Source: Colwellia sp. BRX10-3
GTDB taxonomy: Bacteria; Pseudomonadota; Gammaproteobacteria; Enterobacterales; Alteromonadaceae
Length of the DNA: 64,000 bases
NCBI RefSeq assembly: GCF_014077505.1
Contig: NZ_JACGWA010000001.1
Coordinates: 434,001-498,000, forward strand
Direction: 5' to 3'
Each line of letters opens with the position of its first letter. Position 1 is the stretch's first letter. Under the pieces are notes generated by a model. The model saw nothing but the letters and a program-made list of their open reading frames with translations. It had not been told where the DNA came from and made no database searches. Of this stretch, positions 36,326 to 45,154 are shown in pieces. Position numbers and translations under genes: made by a program.

Positions 36326-37162
36326 ATGCTTTGGACCTCAAGTGTTGTGTTGTGTAAAAATATTGAGCAACACCATCATAACTTGCATGAGTTAGTGATC
36401 TGTATAAAAGGCAGTGTAAACATCTACATTAATGATGAATTGCACAAGCTATCGGCTGGACACTCTGCTTTTATCCCCGTTCAATACCCACATTCAATTT
36501 GTATTGATTCTCAAGCCGAGACTAAATTACTTTTCGCCTGCATTGATCCGCCCTCATTTGACACCTTATCAAACCCCACCAACAGACTGTTTTTAAATAC
36601 ATTATCCAAAGGTGAATTTTTAATAAACAATGGCCATTTAAGCACGGATGATAGTAGCCAAGAAATACTAAAAATTGCTAATGAGATTAAAGCTACGTCT
36701 AGTGCTACCTCACCATTGCATGCCAGTTTAAAAGAGAATTTATACTTACGGTTATTGCTGATACACGTCAGTAATGCAGGTTATGAACAGAAAACAACTG
36801 CGCAATCATCCCTTAGAATGACCAAAGCTCAGAATTGGATTCATGAAAACTATGCGATGGATATAACGCTGGAAATGGTGGCAAATCAAGTGAACATTTC
36901 AAGAAGCCATTTCGCTCGCCAATTTCGTCAGCATACGGGATTTAGTGTTATTGAATATCTCCTGAAAGTACGCTGCGATGCCGTGGCTAAAATTCTAGCT
37001 AGCTCGAACACTGATATAACAGAAGTTGCTTTCGCAACTGGCTTTAGCAATTTGAGCCATTTTTATCGACACTTTAAGCGCCGTTATGGCATCACCCCAG
37101 GTGCTTTTAGACAAATGGTAAAACACCAAGGAACCACGCTGGCAGCTGAATTAATTGAGTGA
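36326..37162 (+). CDS. AraC-family transcriptional regulator with cupin N-terminal domain
   Basis: The 278-residue protein has an N-terminal cupin-like sensor (residues ~10-75: HHHNLHELVICIKGSVNIYI, LSAGHSAFIPVQYPHSICID). The C-terminal double helix-turn-helix covers ~170-270 (DITLEMVANQVNISRSHFAR, then ITEVAFATGFSNLSHFYRHF and KRRYGITPGAFRQ). The ligand is unknown. It is divergent from the glutathione transferase and convergent with the TonB receptor, so the transferase is the most likely neighbour target. Confidence 0.93.
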   Translation: MLWTSSVVLCKNIEQHHHNLHELVICIKGSVNIYINDELHKLSAGHSAFIPVQYPHSICIDSQAETKLLFACIDPPSFDTLSNPTNRLFLNTLSKGEFLINNGHLSTDDSSQEILKIANEIKATSSATSPLHASLKENLYLRLLLIHVSNAGYEQKTTAQSSLRMTKAQNWIHENYAMDITLEMVANQVNISRSHFARQFRQHTGFSVIEYLLKVRCDAVAKILASSNTDITEVAFATGFSNLSHFYRHFKRRYGITPGAFRQMVKHQGTTLAAELIE

Positions 37163-37223
37163 AATACATCTCATTGGCACAAGATCATTTATTGACTGAA
37201 CAGTTTACTTTAAAAAACTTAGA

Positions 37224-37254
37224 CAAAAAAAAGCTCTTACCTAAGTAAGAGCTT
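37224..37254 (-). terminator. Terminator of the TonB receptor gene
   Basis: A perfect 10-bp stem (AAGCTCTTAC / GTAAGAGCTT) with a CTAA loop, followed on the minus strand by seven or more T residues. It may also act for the convergent regulator gene. Confidence 0.88.
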
Positions 37255-37292
37255 GATAACAATTTTAAATATTTTTAAAAACTAGCCGTTAT

Positions 37293-39914
37293 TTAAAACT
37301 TGTAGCTTGCTTTAGCGTATACAAAACGACCTTGGCTATTATGCGTGCTATTCGCAAAGCCCATAAAGTCATGATAAGCAAACGGTGGTTCTTCATTAAA
37401 CAAGTTAGTAGCGCCAATACTTAACGTTGTATTTTCAATACCAATATAATTAATTGTGGTATCCACAGTTGTCCATGAATCTATATCATTCATACCTTCA
37501 GTAGCAACTGAGGCATCTTGTTTGAATTCGCCAATATAGTTAATCGCCATACTTGCGTTCCAATCGCCTTGTACCCAAGCTGTGTTGAATGACCAACGTA
37601 CTTCAGGTTGTTCAAAGTCACCTTCTTGAGTATCAATTCGCATAGAGCCATCAGCATTCGGGCGAGCATCTTCATAAGATAAAACGTAATTTACAACATA
37701 TGAAAACTTGAAATCACCCATATCGGTTTCTAAACCATAGTTAGCTTCAATATCTAGACCAGATGTCGTGATATTGCCGATATTTTCATATTGATCGAAA
37801 ATACGCACTACTTCACCTGGATCGCCAGGTATTGTCGATGGTAAACGTTCAACTACTGTTGAGTCAGCACCTAAGGTACTAAATTTAAACTGAGTATCTT
37901 TAGTGATTACATTTTCGATATCATAATCATAATAATCTACTGAAAAGTCCATGTTATCAGTTATTTCGTAGATTAAGCCTAGGTTATAACTTGTCGATTC
38001 TTCAGGACCTAAATCATCATTACCTGATAACACAGCAGTATATTCTTGCGGCTCACAAGCTTTGTTAATATTACCAACAGCCGCACAACGTACATCATCA
38101 ACTAAATTAGGCGATTCATCTGTATTGCCTAAACCAATTTGATGTAAAGACGGTGCTCTAAATGCCGTACCGTATGAGCCACGTAATGATAAAGACTCAG
38201 TTGGTTGCCAAATAAAGGCTACTTTTGGATCGGTTGTAGTACCAAAATCGCTGTAATCTTCATGGCGTACCGCAACTTGCACTTCTAAATTATCAAGTAC
38301 TGGAATGGCCAATTCAGCAAAAATTGAGGTATTATCACGTGAGCCATTGGCTTGAGTTGCTTCCGTGCCAAATACTTCACCGCGTAAGAATTGATCATCA
38401 GGGTTATCGCTAATACTTTCTTCACGATATTCAAAACCGACCGCTAAACCAAGATCACCATGTGACATTTCCATCAATGAACCACTGATTTTACCGTCAA
38501 ATGACTTACTGGTTGATTTACCAATACGAGCCGTTGTAGTTTCAATAAAATCTAATGATTCCTGACTATTACTTGATGGTTCAAACGGATTCCACAAACC
38601 GCTATCAATCGCTTCTTGTGTGCGACGTGAATTAGGGAAACCATTTACACCACGCTCTGTCGATGAGCTTTTAATATAGTTATAAGCAACTTCCCAGCTC
38701 CAATCTTGAAACTCACCTTGTAAACCAAGAATTGAGCGATAGTAATCTGAAGTAACACGTTTTTCACGATTACCAATATCAACCATACGACGACGCATAG
38801 TTAAATCTTGCTGATAAAACTCATGAGTGGGCATATCGGCAAATGGATGATTAATATTATCACCGGCCATAAATAATTCATTAAAGCTTGGGCTACCTGC
38901 TCCACGAATGGTGGTTTTTGAATGTTGACCGTTTAATTCTGCAAAGCCACGTAAATTGTCATTAATTTCATATTTACCCATGTAAATAAAACTTGCGCGT
39001 TCAGTGGCTGGCACTGAAGTCATCATTGGCGCGTAATCATAACGACAAAGGTTACCAACAATTTGCTCTGCAGGACAAACGTCATTACCAAAAGTATCAG
39101 GCATACGATTAGTCGAATCACTTGCTAATGCAATCGTACCTGGGAACCCTGATGAACTTCTAAAATCAGTGGCAAACGGGTCATTAGGTCTTAATGCTTT
39201 TTGATTAGCTGATTTTGAATAATCTCGATCAGCATAAAGAATTTCTTCGCGGTCAAAATAATCTAATGCAAAAGTATGACTACTTTTTTCTGTTGAGTTA
39301 CCCCAAACAATACTGATATTTTTTTCCTTGCCGCCGCCATCTGCGGTATCACCTAATTTTACGGCAACTTCAGCGCCCTCAACATCGTCACGTAAAACGA
39401 TGTTAATAACACCAGCAACGGCATCAGAACCATAAGTAGCTGAGGCACCATCTTTTAAAATATCAACGCGCTTAATAGCCGCTAAAGGAATATTATTGAT
39501 ATCAACAAATGCGGTATCAATATTATTAGCAAATGGTGAAACAGAAACTCGTCTTCCATTCACTAATATTAGTGTTGAATCAGCACCTAAACCACGTAAT
39601 GAAACACTTGAACCACCATTGCTGGTGTTATCACTGCTGTTTCCTTGCGTTGAAAAAGTGCCTTGGCCTGCCATAGGTAACTTAGTAAAAAGGCCGATAA
39701 GGTCCGTAACACCGCTATTAGCAATATCTTCAGCGCTAAGTGATGTTAGAGGTGATGGCCCCTCCATGTCAGTTCTTTTAATATGAGAACCTGTAACTTG
39801 AATTCTTTCTACGCTATCTTTTTCTGCTGCAACTGCAACATAACTTTGTGAAGCGAATAAAGCGGCGGTTATACTTAGGGCGAGTGTATGTTTACGACTG
39901 TGTGAGACTTTCAT
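37293..39914 (-). CDS. TonB-dependent outer-membrane receptor
   Basis: The 873-residue receptor has a signal peptide (cleavage after ALFASQSYVAVAA). A TonB-box-like ERIQVTGSHIKR precedes the plug domain (SLSAEDIANSGVTDLIGLF, RGLGADSTLILVNGRRVS, KRVDILKDGASATYGSDAVA). The 22-strand barrel ends in the aromatic FVYAKASYKF. This is the large-receptor class abundant in marine Alteromonadales, often for peptides or sugars; the ligand is not visible. AAGGAAG precedes ATG 39914. No transporter or hydrolase gene is adjacent, and it has an unusually long 863-base upstream region. Confidence 0.93.
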   Translation of the reverse strand: MKVSHSRKHTLALSITAALFASQSYVAVAAEKDSVERIQVTGSHIKRTDMEGPSPLTSLSAEDIANSGVTDLIGLFTKLPMAGQGTFSTQGNSSDNTSNGGSSVSLRGLGADSTLILVNGRRVSVSPFANNIDTAFVDINNIPLAAIKRVDILKDGASATYGSDAVAGVINIVLRDDVEGAEVAVKLGDTADGGGKEKNISIVWGNSTEKSSHTFALDYFDREEILYADRDYSKSANQKALRPNDPFATDFRSSSGFPGTIALASDSTNRMPDTFGNDVCPAEQIVGNLCRYDYAPMMTSVPATERASFIYMGKYEINDNLRGFAELNGQHSKTTIRGAGSPSFNELFMAGDNINHPFADMPTHEFYQQDLTMRRRMVDIGNREKRVTSDYYRSILGLQGEFQDWSWEVAYNYIKSSSTERGVNGFPNSRRTQEAIDSGLWNPFEPSSNSQESLDFIETTTARIGKSTSKSFDGKISGSLMEMSHGDLGLAVGFEYREESISDNPDDQFLRGEVFGTEATQANGSRDNTSIFAELAIPVLDNLEVQVAVRHEDYSDFGTTTDPKVAFIWQPTESLSLRGSYGTAFRAPSLHQIGLGNTDESPNLVDDVRCAAVGNINKACEPQEYTAVLSGNDDLGPEESTSYNLGLIYEITDNMDFSVDYYDYDIENVITKDTQFKFSTLGADSTVVERLPSTIPGDPGEVVRIFDQYENIGNITTSGLDIEANYGLETDMGDFKFSYVVNYVLSYEDARPNADGSMRIDTQEGDFEQPEVRWSFNTAWVQGDWNASMAINYIGEFKQDASVATEGMNDIDSWTTVDTTINYIGIENTTLSIGATNLFNEEPPFAYHDFMGFANSTHNSQGRFVYAKASYKF

Positions 39915-40777
39915 ATTTTATCTTCCTTTTTATGCTTTTATAATTACTTGTTTTTATATTAATTTATTTTATTTTAACTATTTCACTAAAATACTATTTA
40001 ACTAAAACAAATCAGCAGGTTTTTATAACAAATAAAGCACTGCTTTAACAGGTTAACCACCTATAACATATAGCTAAAATGTAAACATATGTTACCAATT
40101 AAAATTCAACTACGAAAATTTATGGGTATTTGCTTAATAATGAACAAAAAATCATAGAAATAACTAGTTTATCTGTGGTTTAACTTTACTAATTCAGTGA
40201 AAAAATTATCACTGACAGCTAGGCAGAACAGTCGATTATCCTTGTGTTTTTACAGATTAAAACCGACGAGTACACAGCTAGAACTTACAGTAATAGTAAG
40301 GTTAACCGTCTGAGTAAAAAGATCCTAGGCTTATTGTTGCAGCTAAAAAGTATATAACACCAAGGTATCATTATTTACCTTAACTTTAAGATCAGAGCAT
40401 GCTCATGCTACCTCACTAAAATATTTTGAATGCATATTCGAAATAATATACCCATATCTGAATATGGTTATTTTTTAATCTACATTAACCTAAGCTATTT
40501 GTAGCAATAGTTTCAAGTGAGTCACACGTAAAAATCAACATGTGCTTTCCATCCTGAAGTTTTTAATGATCTATCTCATATTGGTTCAAAATATTATAAA
40601 ACGTTCAAACACTAAATTTCAGGCATAAAAAATCCGATGAAGAGCTTTCATCGGATTTTGGTTTCTCCTGCCAATTTTCAAGATTAATATGCTAACTTGT
40701 TGGCATTACTGCTTAAACACAGTGTTTTTTACTTCGGTTGGGTAATATTTTAAGCCAACTTTTATGCTGATGTGTTA
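39915..40777. other. Long intergenic region between aceA and the TonB receptor (863 bp)
   Basis: No convincing gene on either strand. It should contain the TonB receptor promoter. A near-palindrome GTAAACATATGTTAC lies at 40081-40095, about 170 bases before the receptor start, and could be an operator. The aceA terminator is at 40629-40659. The rest is AT-rich without visible repeats or RNA structure. Confidence 0.5.
40629..40659 (-). terminator. Terminator of aceA
   Basis: A 13-bp stem (AAAATCCGATGAA / TTCATCGGATTTT) with a 5-base loop. On the minus strand it is followed by a T-rich tract, about 120 bases past the aceA stop. Confidence 0.85.
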
Positions 40778-42361
40778 TTAAAACTGGTTAGAAGTATTTT
40801 TCGCTCCACCGGCTTTAAGTGCATTCTCACCAGCAAAATATTCTTTGTGGTCATCACCCATATCAGAACCTGACATGTTTTGATGTTTAACACAGGCGAT
40901 ACCTTGACGAATTTCTTTACGCTGTACACCTTCAACATAACCAAGCATAGCAGCATCACCAAAGTATTCTTTAGCTAAGTTATCAACAGACAATGCGGTT
41001 GTGTGATAAGTAGGCAGCGTAATTAAGTGATGGAATATACCGGCTTCACGCGCAGTGTCTGATTGGAAACTACGGATTTTGTCATCTGCAACTGCAGCTA
41101 ATTCAGTAGTATCGTAATCAACATTCATTAAGTCAGCACGAACGTAGTTAGATACATCTTCGCCAGCTTCAACCATAGTATCAAATACTTGTTGACGGAA
41201 GTTTAGTGTCCAGTTGAATGATGGGCTGTTGTTGTAAACAAGCTTAGCATTCGGGATTTCTTTACGAACCTCATTCATCATCGCGGTAATATCAGCAACG
41301 TTTGGTGTCGCTGTTTCAATCCAAAGTAGATCCGCGCCCGCTTTAATTGCTTCAATGCTGTCAAATACACAGCGCTCTTCACCTGTACCTTGACGGAACT
41401 GGTATAAGCCTGAAGGTAGGCGCTTAGGACGAACTAATTTACCGTCACGGTTAAAGCATACATCGCCTTCAGCCATGTCAGCTACGTCAATTTCTTCAAC
41501 ATCTAAGAAAGAGTTATATATGTCGCCTTGATCGCCTGGCTCTTTAACTACCGCTATTTCTTTAGTAAGACCAGCACCTTCAGAGTCTGTGCGTGAAACG
41601 ATAATGCCGTTATCGATACCTAATTCTAGGAAAGCGTGACGTAATGCACGGATTTTAGAATGAAAGTCTGCATGAGGAACCGTTACTTTACCGTCTTGGT
41701 GACCACATTGTTTTTCATCAGCAACTTGGTTTTCAATTTGAAGCGCACAAGCACCAGCTTCAATCATTTGCTTAGCCATTAAGTAAGTTGCTTCAGCGTT
41801 ACCAAAACCTGCATCGATATCAGCAATAATTGGAACAACGTGAGTAACGTGGTTATCAATTTTGTATTGAATGGCAGCTTTGTCGCCTTCAGCTGCTGCG
41901 TCTAGTTCGCGGAAAAGACCGCCTAATTCACGCGCATCAGCTTGACGTAAGAAGGTATAAAGTTCTGCAACTAAAGAAGCTACCGAAGTTTTTTCGTGCA
42001 TAGATTGGTCAGGAAGAGGACCGAATTCGCTTCGTAGTGCTGCAACCATCCATCCAGAAAGATATAAGTAACGACGGTCTGTTTTACCATCAAAATGTTT
42101 CTTGATAGAAATCATTTTCTGTTGACCAACAAATCCATGCCAACAGCCTAACGATTGAGTGTACTTAGAACTGTCAGCATCGTATGCTTCCATATCACGT
42201 TGCATAATATCTGCAGTATATTGCGCAATATCTAAACCTGTTTTAAATTTGTTCTGCGCTCGCATACGAGCTACTGATTCAGGATTAATGGCATCCCAAG
42301 AACTGCCAGCTTTTTCTTTAATTGCTTTAACTGCTTCTATTGCGTTTTGATAATTAGACAT
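40778..42361 (-). CDS. aceA: Isocitrate lyase, long form
   Basis: The 527-residue enzyme splits isocitrate into glyoxylate and succinate, the first step of the glyoxylate bypass. It is the long form (about 530 residues, like Pseudomonas PA2634) rather than the ~430-residue E. coli AceA. The catalytic loop reads DEKQCGHQDGK, with Cys in KQCGH where short forms have KKCGH. Other marks are PIIADIDAGFGNAEATYLMA, RTDSEGAGLT, LVYNNSPSFNW and the late KHQNMSGSD. It is divergent from a LysR regulator; malate synthase lies 2.8 kb away. Confidence 0.97.
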   Translation of the reverse strand: MSNYQNAIEAVKAIKEKAGSSWDAINPESVARMRAQNKFKTGLDIAQYTADIMQRDMEAYDADSSKYTQSLGCWHGFVGQQKMISIKKHFDGKTDRRYLYLSGWMVAALRSEFGPLPDQSMHEKTSVASLVAELYTFLRQADARELGGLFRELDAAAEGDKAAIQYKIDNHVTHVVPIIADIDAGFGNAEATYLMAKQMIEAGACALQIENQVADEKQCGHQDGKVTVPHADFHSKIRALRHAFLELGIDNGIIVSRTDSEGAGLTKEIAVVKEPGDQGDIYNSFLDVEEIDVADMAEGDVCFNRDGKLVRPKRLPSGLYQFRQGTGEERCVFDSIEAIKAGADLLWIETATPNVADITAMMNEVRKEIPNAKLVYNNSPSFNWTLNFRQQVFDTMVEAGEDVSNYVRADLMNVDYDTTELAAVADDKIRSFQSDTAREAGIFHHLITLPTYHTTALSVDNLAKEYFGDAAMLGYVEGVQRKEIRQGIACVKHQNMSGSDMGDDHKEYFAGENALKAGGAKNTSNQF

Positions 42362-42703
42362 ATCACTTTCTCCAAAAGTATTAACTGACAGTATTTATAT
42401 TCTTGATGATGTAACTGCTTATGTAAGCTGTCACACCGGACAACACAAATACTAAACCAACAATCACAAATAAACAAAATATATAATTAGCATCCTTACC
42501 ATTCACAAGGTAAATAGTGGTGTATTAACTCTAAAAGATAAAGGTAAATAATATAATGAATTCAGTTAGTAACAACTAAGCATGTTAACTACTTAGAATA
42601 ATTATGATGAAATTTATTTATTTTTCTCATTAAATTTACTTGATTATCACTATAAGCCATGACATACATCTAAGTTATGTTTATGTTCTAGATTATTAAT
42701 TTT
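42362..42703. other. Intergenic region between aceA and the LysR gene (342 bp)
   Basis: The divergent promoter region shows no gene. A small dyad ACATA / TATGT at about 42662-42680, just upstream of the LysR gene, has the T-N11-A form expected of LysR-type sites. A second, TTACC / GGTAA, lies at about 42497-42515. Neither is strong enough to call an operator. Confidence 0.45.
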
Positions 42704-43639
42704 ATGAATATCTCGAAAATTGATTTAAACCTACTGATTTATCTTGATGTATTACTCAGAGAAAAAAATGTTACTCGCGCTGCTGGTCAGTTAAATATTA
42801 CTCAACCGGCGATGAGTAATGGCCTAAAAAGACTGCGTACGCTGTTCAACGATCCTATTTTAGTCAGAACATCTGATGGTATGGTCCCTACCGAACGTGC
42901 TCGAGCCTTAGCGCCGGCAATTCGTAAAATTTTATTGGAGCTAGAAGAAGCGCTGCAAGGGGAAGAAGAATTTAACGAGCTCAATAGCCAGCGGGTTTTT
43001 CGTCTTATGGCTAGTGATTATGCGGCCTCTACGTTATTACCAAGATTATTGAAGCGTATCAATCAAATAGCGCCTAACGTTACTATCGACATCATGACAC
43101 CCAGTGATGTTAATTTTCATGATGTTGAAGCGGGTAAGATTGATATGGCGATTAACCGTTTTGATGAATTACCACAATCGTTTCATCAAAAAACCATTTG
43201 GCGCGATTCATTTTCTTGCTTATTAAGTGCCAATAATCCAATCGTTGAAAAATTTAATCTCAATACTTACCTTAGTGCTAAACATGTTTGGGTATCTAAA
43301 ACAGGTTTTGGTGTCGGTGTCGGTATGGACCCAAAAGATGTACAAAAATTAGGTTGGGTTGATGAAGCTTTAGCACGTATAGGTAAACAGCGTAACATTA
43401 AAGTATTTACCCGAAATTACCACGTAGCAATGCAACTAGCACTTGAAGATGAATTAGTTGCAACCTTACCAACGCGAGCAGCATTAATTCATAAAAACGA
43501 TGCTAATTATACGGTACTTGAACCACCATTTGATATTCCTGATATAGAACTAAAAATGATATGGAGCCCGTTGTTACATCATGACGCGAGTCACATATGG
43601 TTTAGACAGTTGGTTATCGAAGCCGCCAATGAAGGCTAA
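42704..43639 (+). CDS. LysR-family transcriptional regulator
   Basis: The 311-residue regulator has an N-terminal winged helix-turn-helix (IDLNLLIYLDVLLREKNVTR, AAGQLNITQPAMSNGLKRLR, DPILVRTSDGMVPTERA) and a periplasmic-binding-protein-like effector domain (residues ~95-300). The N-terminus resembles the NodD/NahR/LeuO branch. It is divergent from aceA and lies nine bases upstream of lrgA in the same direction. It therefore probably controls lrgAB and perhaps aceA, responding to a small carboxylate; this is inference from position. Confidence 0.92.
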   Translation: MNISKIDLNLLIYLDVLLREKNVTRAAGQLNITQPAMSNGLKRLRTLFNDPILVRTSDGMVPTERARALAPAIRKILLELEEALQGEEEFNELNSQRVFRLMASDYAASTLLPRLLKRINQIAPNVTIDIMTPSDVNFHDVEAGKIDMAINRFDELPQSFHQKTIWRDSFSCLLSANNPIVEKFNLNTYLSAKHVWVSKTGFGVGVGMDPKDVQKLGWVDEALARIGKQRNIKVFTRNYHVAMQLALEDELVATLPTRAALIHKNDANYTVLEPPFDIPDIELKMIWSPLLHHDASHIWFRQLVIEAANEG

Positions 43640-43647
43640 TATAGAAT

Positions 43648-44037
43648 ATGGTCGAAGTGAGTGTGAGCACGTTTAAGAAAAAAACATTCAATGCTTTGTA
43701 TAGTAGCTTTGCAATTTTTAGTTGCCTTGCCCTTGGTAAGTTGTGCTCTTATTTTGCGCCAATATTACCTGCTAGTTTATACGGCTTGATAATTTTCACC
43801 GTGACGCTACATTTTCGTCTGTTTAATGCTGAACATATTAAAAGTACTGTCGTTTGGTGCATAAAGCATATGGGCGTGTGTTTTGTTCCTGCAGGTGTTG
43901 GCATTATCAATCACTTTGACTTAATCAAACAATTTGGTATCGCCATAGTCGCTATTACCTTTGTCACCACCTTTGTATTGCTTACCCTTGTTGGCTTACA
44001 TTATCAGCGATATGCTATCGATGAAGAGCCAAACTAA
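43648..44037 (+). CDS. CidA/LrgA-family membrane protein
   Basis: The 129-residue protein has four hydrophobic segments and family marks (CLALGKLCSYFAPILPASLYG, FVPAGVGIINHFDLI). CidA/LrgA proteins are holin-like partners of CidB/LrgB. Recent work on LrgAB and the Bacillus PftAB system supports pyruvate uptake. The stop overlaps the lrgB ATG by one base (TAATG), so the two are translationally coupled. It follows the LysR gene by eight bases, forming a likely three-gene operon. Confidence 0.88.
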   Translation: MVEVSVSTFKKKTFNALYSSFAIFSCLALGKLCSYFAPILPASLYGLIIFTVTLHFRLFNAEHIKSTVVWCIKHMGVCFVPAGVGIINHFDLIKQFGIAIVAITFVTTFVLLTLVGLHYQRYAIDEEPN

Positions 44038-44756
44038 TGGTAATAACGGATCTACTCTACAACCATATACTGTCTTCATTTTTCGTAGTTGCAGGTACAA
44101 TTGCTTTATTCCAGCTTATTGCGATGTTGCAAAGTAAATTAAATGCAATCTGGTTACAGCCCATGCTAATTACTATTTTAGTTATTATGGCTATTTTACT
44201 TTGGCAGGATATTAGTTTTGACAGTTACTTTACAAATTCTTGGCTACTCAATGCCTTACTCGAACCCGCCGTTGTGGCATTAGGCTTTCCGCTTTACCAG
44301 CACTTAGAAACAATAAAAAAGCAGTGGAAAAGCATTATATTGGTGTTATTCATTGGCGCATTAATTGCCATTATTAGTAGTTTTGTTATTACCATGCTGT
44401 TAATCGGCGATTACACCATTGCCGTTGCACTATCACTAAAGTCGGTTACAACGCCCATTGCCATCGCCATCGCCGGTCAATTAGATGGCAATACAGCCAT
44501 TACCGCTTTTGCCATTATTCTCGCGGGATTTTTTGGTGCCTTAGTTGGACCTCCTTGGTTAAGATTTATTAAGGTAACATCACCTAAAGCACAAGGCTTA
44601 GCGATTGGCGCTGCCAGCCATGCAATTGGTACCGCAACTGTCAGTAATATTAGCTACGAGCATGCGGCTTATAGCTCATTGGCTTTAATTGTTTCTGCTG
44701 TTATTACTGCACTCATCAGCCCATTTATCATTAGCTTTTTAGCTAGTCTTTTGTAG
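44037..44756 (+). CDS. CidB/LrgB-family membrane protein
   Basis: The 239-residue polytopic membrane protein shows the LrgB core (LLEPAVVALGFPLYQHLETIKKQW, ALSLKSVTTPIAIAIAGQ, FFGALVGPPWLRFI, GAASHAIGTATV). The plant relative PLGG1 carries glycolate and glycerate, and bacterial LrgAB carries pyruvate. Its place between isocitrate lyase and malate synthase genes makes small-carboxylate transport more likely here than a role in lysis. No clear terminator follows. Confidence 0.9.
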   Translation: MVITDLLYNHILSSFFVVAGTIALFQLIAMLQSKLNAIWLQPMLITILVIMAILLWQDISFDSYFTNSWLLNALLEPAVVALGFPLYQHLETIKKQWKSIILVLFIGALIAIISSFVITMLLIGDYTIAVALSLKSVTTPIAIAIAGQLDGNTAITAFAIILAGFFGALVGPPWLRFIKVTSPKAQGLAIGAASHAIGTATVSNISYEHAAYSSLALIVSAVITALISPFIISFLASLL

Positions 44757-45154
44757 CCTTATTAACCTTGTTATTTCAGGGCGAAATTTGCGTTTAGAGC
44801 TTTGGCATATACTATAAAAAAACTAAGTCGGTATAAATTTTATCGAGGTTTTAGCTTGATTGTATAAAAATTGTTATAGTTTTTATTAATGATTCATTCG
44901 CAGTATGAATAACAAGGATAATAATAAACAATATGGTGAATAAAGGTAAAGTAAAGTGAAAGCTATATACTATTTGACCATAATAAATAATGAATTGACT
45001 TTATTTACAAGCATAAAAAAGAAATACATGGTTTAAGGATTAGGTATTTTTAACTAATGCCTATTGCAACAGATAGACAATATTTCTACATTGCAGGTAT
45101 TATTTTTTCGTCAATGAATTGGTATTACTGCCAAACTTTCAACACAGGTGTCCT
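44757..45154. other. Intergenic region upstream of malate synthase (398 bp)
   Basis: No gene is visible on either strand. The region is AT-rich and presumably carries the glcB promoter. I see no repeat, riboswitch or clear terminator for lrgB. Confidence 0.45.

Noticed and set aside
43648-44756. Holin/antiholin-type lysis system
   Set aside because: CidA/LrgA names suggest it, but the placement among glyoxylate-shunt genes and recent transport data favour small-acid transport. No murein hydrolase is adjacent.
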